A stretch of 64,000 bases of DNA, from positions 930,001 through 994,000 of the forward strand of contig NZ_JACCFY010000001.1 of NCBI RefSeq assembly GCF_013410745.1. Reading direction: 5' to 3'. Positions within the stretch are counted from its first letter, which is position 1; each line of letters begins with the position of its first letter. This DNA comes from Nesterenkonia xinjiangensis (GTDB taxonomy: Bacteria; Actinomycetota; Actinomycetes; Actinomycetales; Micrococcaceae). Positions 62,886 to 64,000 of this stretch are shown piece after piece. Made by a program: the position numbers and the translations under genes. The notes below the pieces were generated by a model. That model had not been told where the DNA came from. It worked only from the letters and a program-made list of their open reading frames with translations, and searched no databases.

Positions 62886-63806
62886 ATGCAGACGATGGAC
62901 CTCAGGGGCCTCAACCCCGCACCCGTCACCGTGTTCAGCGCGACCGGCGACGTCGATCACGCCGCCAACGCCGACTACGCCCGGTGGCTCGCGTCCTTCG
63001 ACGGCGTGAAGTCGCTGGTGTGCCTCGGCCACGCGGGTGAGGGAACGTTCCTCACCACCCGGGAGCAGACCGACCTGATCAGGACTCTCGTCGAAGCCGT
63101 CGACGGGCAGATCCCGATCATCGCTGGAATCACCGGCGAGGGGACCCAGGTCGCCGCCGAGGAGGCGGTCCGCGCCGCTGACGCCGGAGCGACCGGCGCA
63201 CTCGTCTACCCCTCGCACGGGTGGCTGCGCTTCGGGTATCAGGACGGAGCGCCGCAGGAGCGCTACCGCGCGATCCACGAAGCCTCCGGCCTGCAGTCGA
63301 TCCTCTTCCAGTACCCCGACGTCACCAAGGCCACCTACAACCTCGACACCCAATTGGAGATCGCCGCTCAGCCCGGAGTCGTCGCGACGAAGAACGGTGT
63401 GCGGAACATGCGCCGATGGGACACCGAGATCCCGGCCCTTCGGGCGGAGAATCCTGACCTGCAGGTCCTCACCTGCCACGATGAGTATCTGCTACACACC
63501 ATGTTCGACGTCGACGGCGCCCTGGTGGGCTACGGAGGGCTCGCCCCGGAACCGTTGATCGAGCTCATCCGGGCGGGCAAGGCCAAGGACTACCCGGCGG
63601 CCCGGGCCATCCACGACAGGCTCCTCCCGGTGACGAAGAACGTGTACCACCGCGGCTCGCACATGGAGGGCACCGTGGCTCTCAAACTCGGCCTCGTGGA
63701 GCGGGGCATCATCCCTCGAGCGACCGTCCGGAGCCCTCTGCTCGACCTCCCGGAACAAGCCCGCATCGAGATCGCCGAGGCGCTGAGGGCCGCGGAGCTG
63801 ACATGA
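62886..63806 (+). CDS. Dihydrodipicolinate synthase family protein (catabolic lyase)
   Basis: A 306-residue class I aldolase TIM barrel. Family features are LGHAGEGTFLTTREQ (GT/SGE loop variant), IIAGITGEGTQVA, the tyrosine in LFQYPDVTK and the lysine in VVATKNGVRN. It is distinct from the similar gene at 32.6 kb and probably acts on a different 2-keto-acid-type substrate. ATG 62886 lies 11 nt after AAGGAG; GTG 62877 is too close to it. Under a LacI-controlled promoter, and overlapping the start of an NRAMP-like transporter gene. Confidence 0.85.
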   Translation: MQTMDLRGLNPAPVTVFSATGDVDHAANADYARWLASFDGVKSLVCLGHAGEGTFLTTREQTDLIRTLVEAVDGQIPIIAGITGEGTQVAAEEAVRAADAGATGALVYPSHGWLRFGYQDGAPQERYRAIHEASGLQSILFQYPDVTKATYNLDTQLEIAAQPGVVATKNGVRNMRRWDTEIPALRAENPDLQVLTCHDEYLLHTMFDVDGALVGYGGLAPEPLIELIRAGKAKDYPAARAIHDRLLPVTKNVYHRGSHMEGTVALKLGLVERGIIPRATVRSPLLDLPEQARIEIAEALRAAELT

Positions 63807-64000
63807 GAAGGGGGGCGCCTGCCATGGCTGAGACACGAGACGCCCAGGAGCACCCCTCCTGGGTCCGCAGACTCATCACCGGTCTGGCCATCATGGGCCC
63901 GGCCTTCATCGCCGGCGCCTGGCAGTTCGGCCCAGGCGCCCTCACCACCGCTGTGCAGGCCGGCAACCGCTTCGGATACAACCTGCTGTGGGTGATCGTG
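63803..64000 (+). CDS. NRAMP-family transporter (partial, N-terminus only)
   Basis: Only the first 66 codons are in the window. After a polar N-terminus the segment GPAFIAGAWQFGPGALTTAV then QAGNRFGYNLLWVIV matches the first two helices of NRAMP-like transporters, where DPGN in helix 1 binds metal; here the corresponding FGPG lacks Asp and Asn, so the substrate may not be a simple divalent ion. The ATG at 63803 overlaps the stop of the lyase gene (ATGA) behind GGAG; ATG 63824 behind AAGGGG is the alternative. Cotranscribed with the lyase. Confidence 0.75.
   Translation, partial: MRRGAPAMAETRDAQEHPSWVRRLITGLAIMGPAFIAGAWQFGPGALTTAVQAGNRFGYNLLWVIV

Overview
The window is GC-rich bacterial chromosome, densely packed on both strands. 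It carries no phage, IS element, CRISPR array or plasmid module. Menaquinone genes (menF, menG, menD, menC and a polyprenyl diphosphate synthase), a cystathionine beta-synthase/gamma-synthase pair, an AlkA-like glycosylase, DUF222-HNH and class E/F sortase genes, and very frequent leaderless-type promoters (TANNNT about 6-7 nt before the start codon) point to an actinobacterium, most likely Micrococcales/Micrococcaceae. Several rather acidic proteins would suit a halotolerant member such as Nesterenkonia, but the genus is inference only.

Layout. 1-2.3 kb: polar amino-acid ABC transporter (ATPase cut by the window edge). 2.4-4.4 kb: paired MaoC-type dehydratases, a small membrane protein and a sirohydrochlorin chelatase. 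4.5-13.6 kb: a complete glycogen operon glgP-glgB-glgC-glgA-glgX, whose gene set and proteins look proteobacterial rather than actinobacterial, abutting tRNA-Met and tRNA-Thr. 14-16.5 kb: DEAD-box helicase with a long leader. 16.5-20 kb: MOSC protein and the CBS/CGS transsulfuration operon. 20-25.6 kb: DNA glycosylase, sortase plus CHRD surface protein, thioredoxin, tRNA-Tyr, a MocR-like regulator that lacks the PLP lysine, and YajQ. 25.6-31.1 kb: ArsR/OsmC divergon, PHO-box-linked Na/Pi transporter, HtpX and FprA. 31.2-34.4 kb: XRE-cupin regulator/B3-4 protein/DapA-like lyase operon, then a SUKH-like protein and a HIT protein. 34.4-40.4 kb: menaquinone genes, an MFS carrier and RF3. 40.6-44.8 kb: MerR, SulP transporter and a short Aquifex-type aconitase. 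45-49.7 kb: DUF222-HNH protein, MenD and MenC. 49.8-58.1 kb: PAP2, MBL, rhamnogalacturonan lyase, AGCS symporter, hydrolase, desaturase and VOC protein. 58.2-64 kb: a broken WYL regulator, a two-component system, and a LacI/DapA-like/NRAMP locus cut by the right edge.

How the genes work together. The glg genes cover synthesis (GlgC, GlgA, GlgB) and breakdown (GlgP, GlgX) of glycogen. MenF, MenD and MenC make o-succinylbenzoate from chorismate, while the prenyl synthase and MenG supply the side chain and the last methylation of menaquinone. CBS and CGS interconvert homocysteine/cysteine sulfur through cystathionine. The most distinctive features are the apparently transferred glycogen operon, a series of sharply defined palindromic operators beside local regulators (ArsR, XRE-cupin, MerR, WYL, LacI), a PHO box, two very large perfect inverted repeats, and three enzyme-fold proteins missing a canonical residue (MocR lysine, aconitase first cluster cysteine, possibly the sortase arginine). 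Functions come from reading motifs; no database search or GC computation was run.
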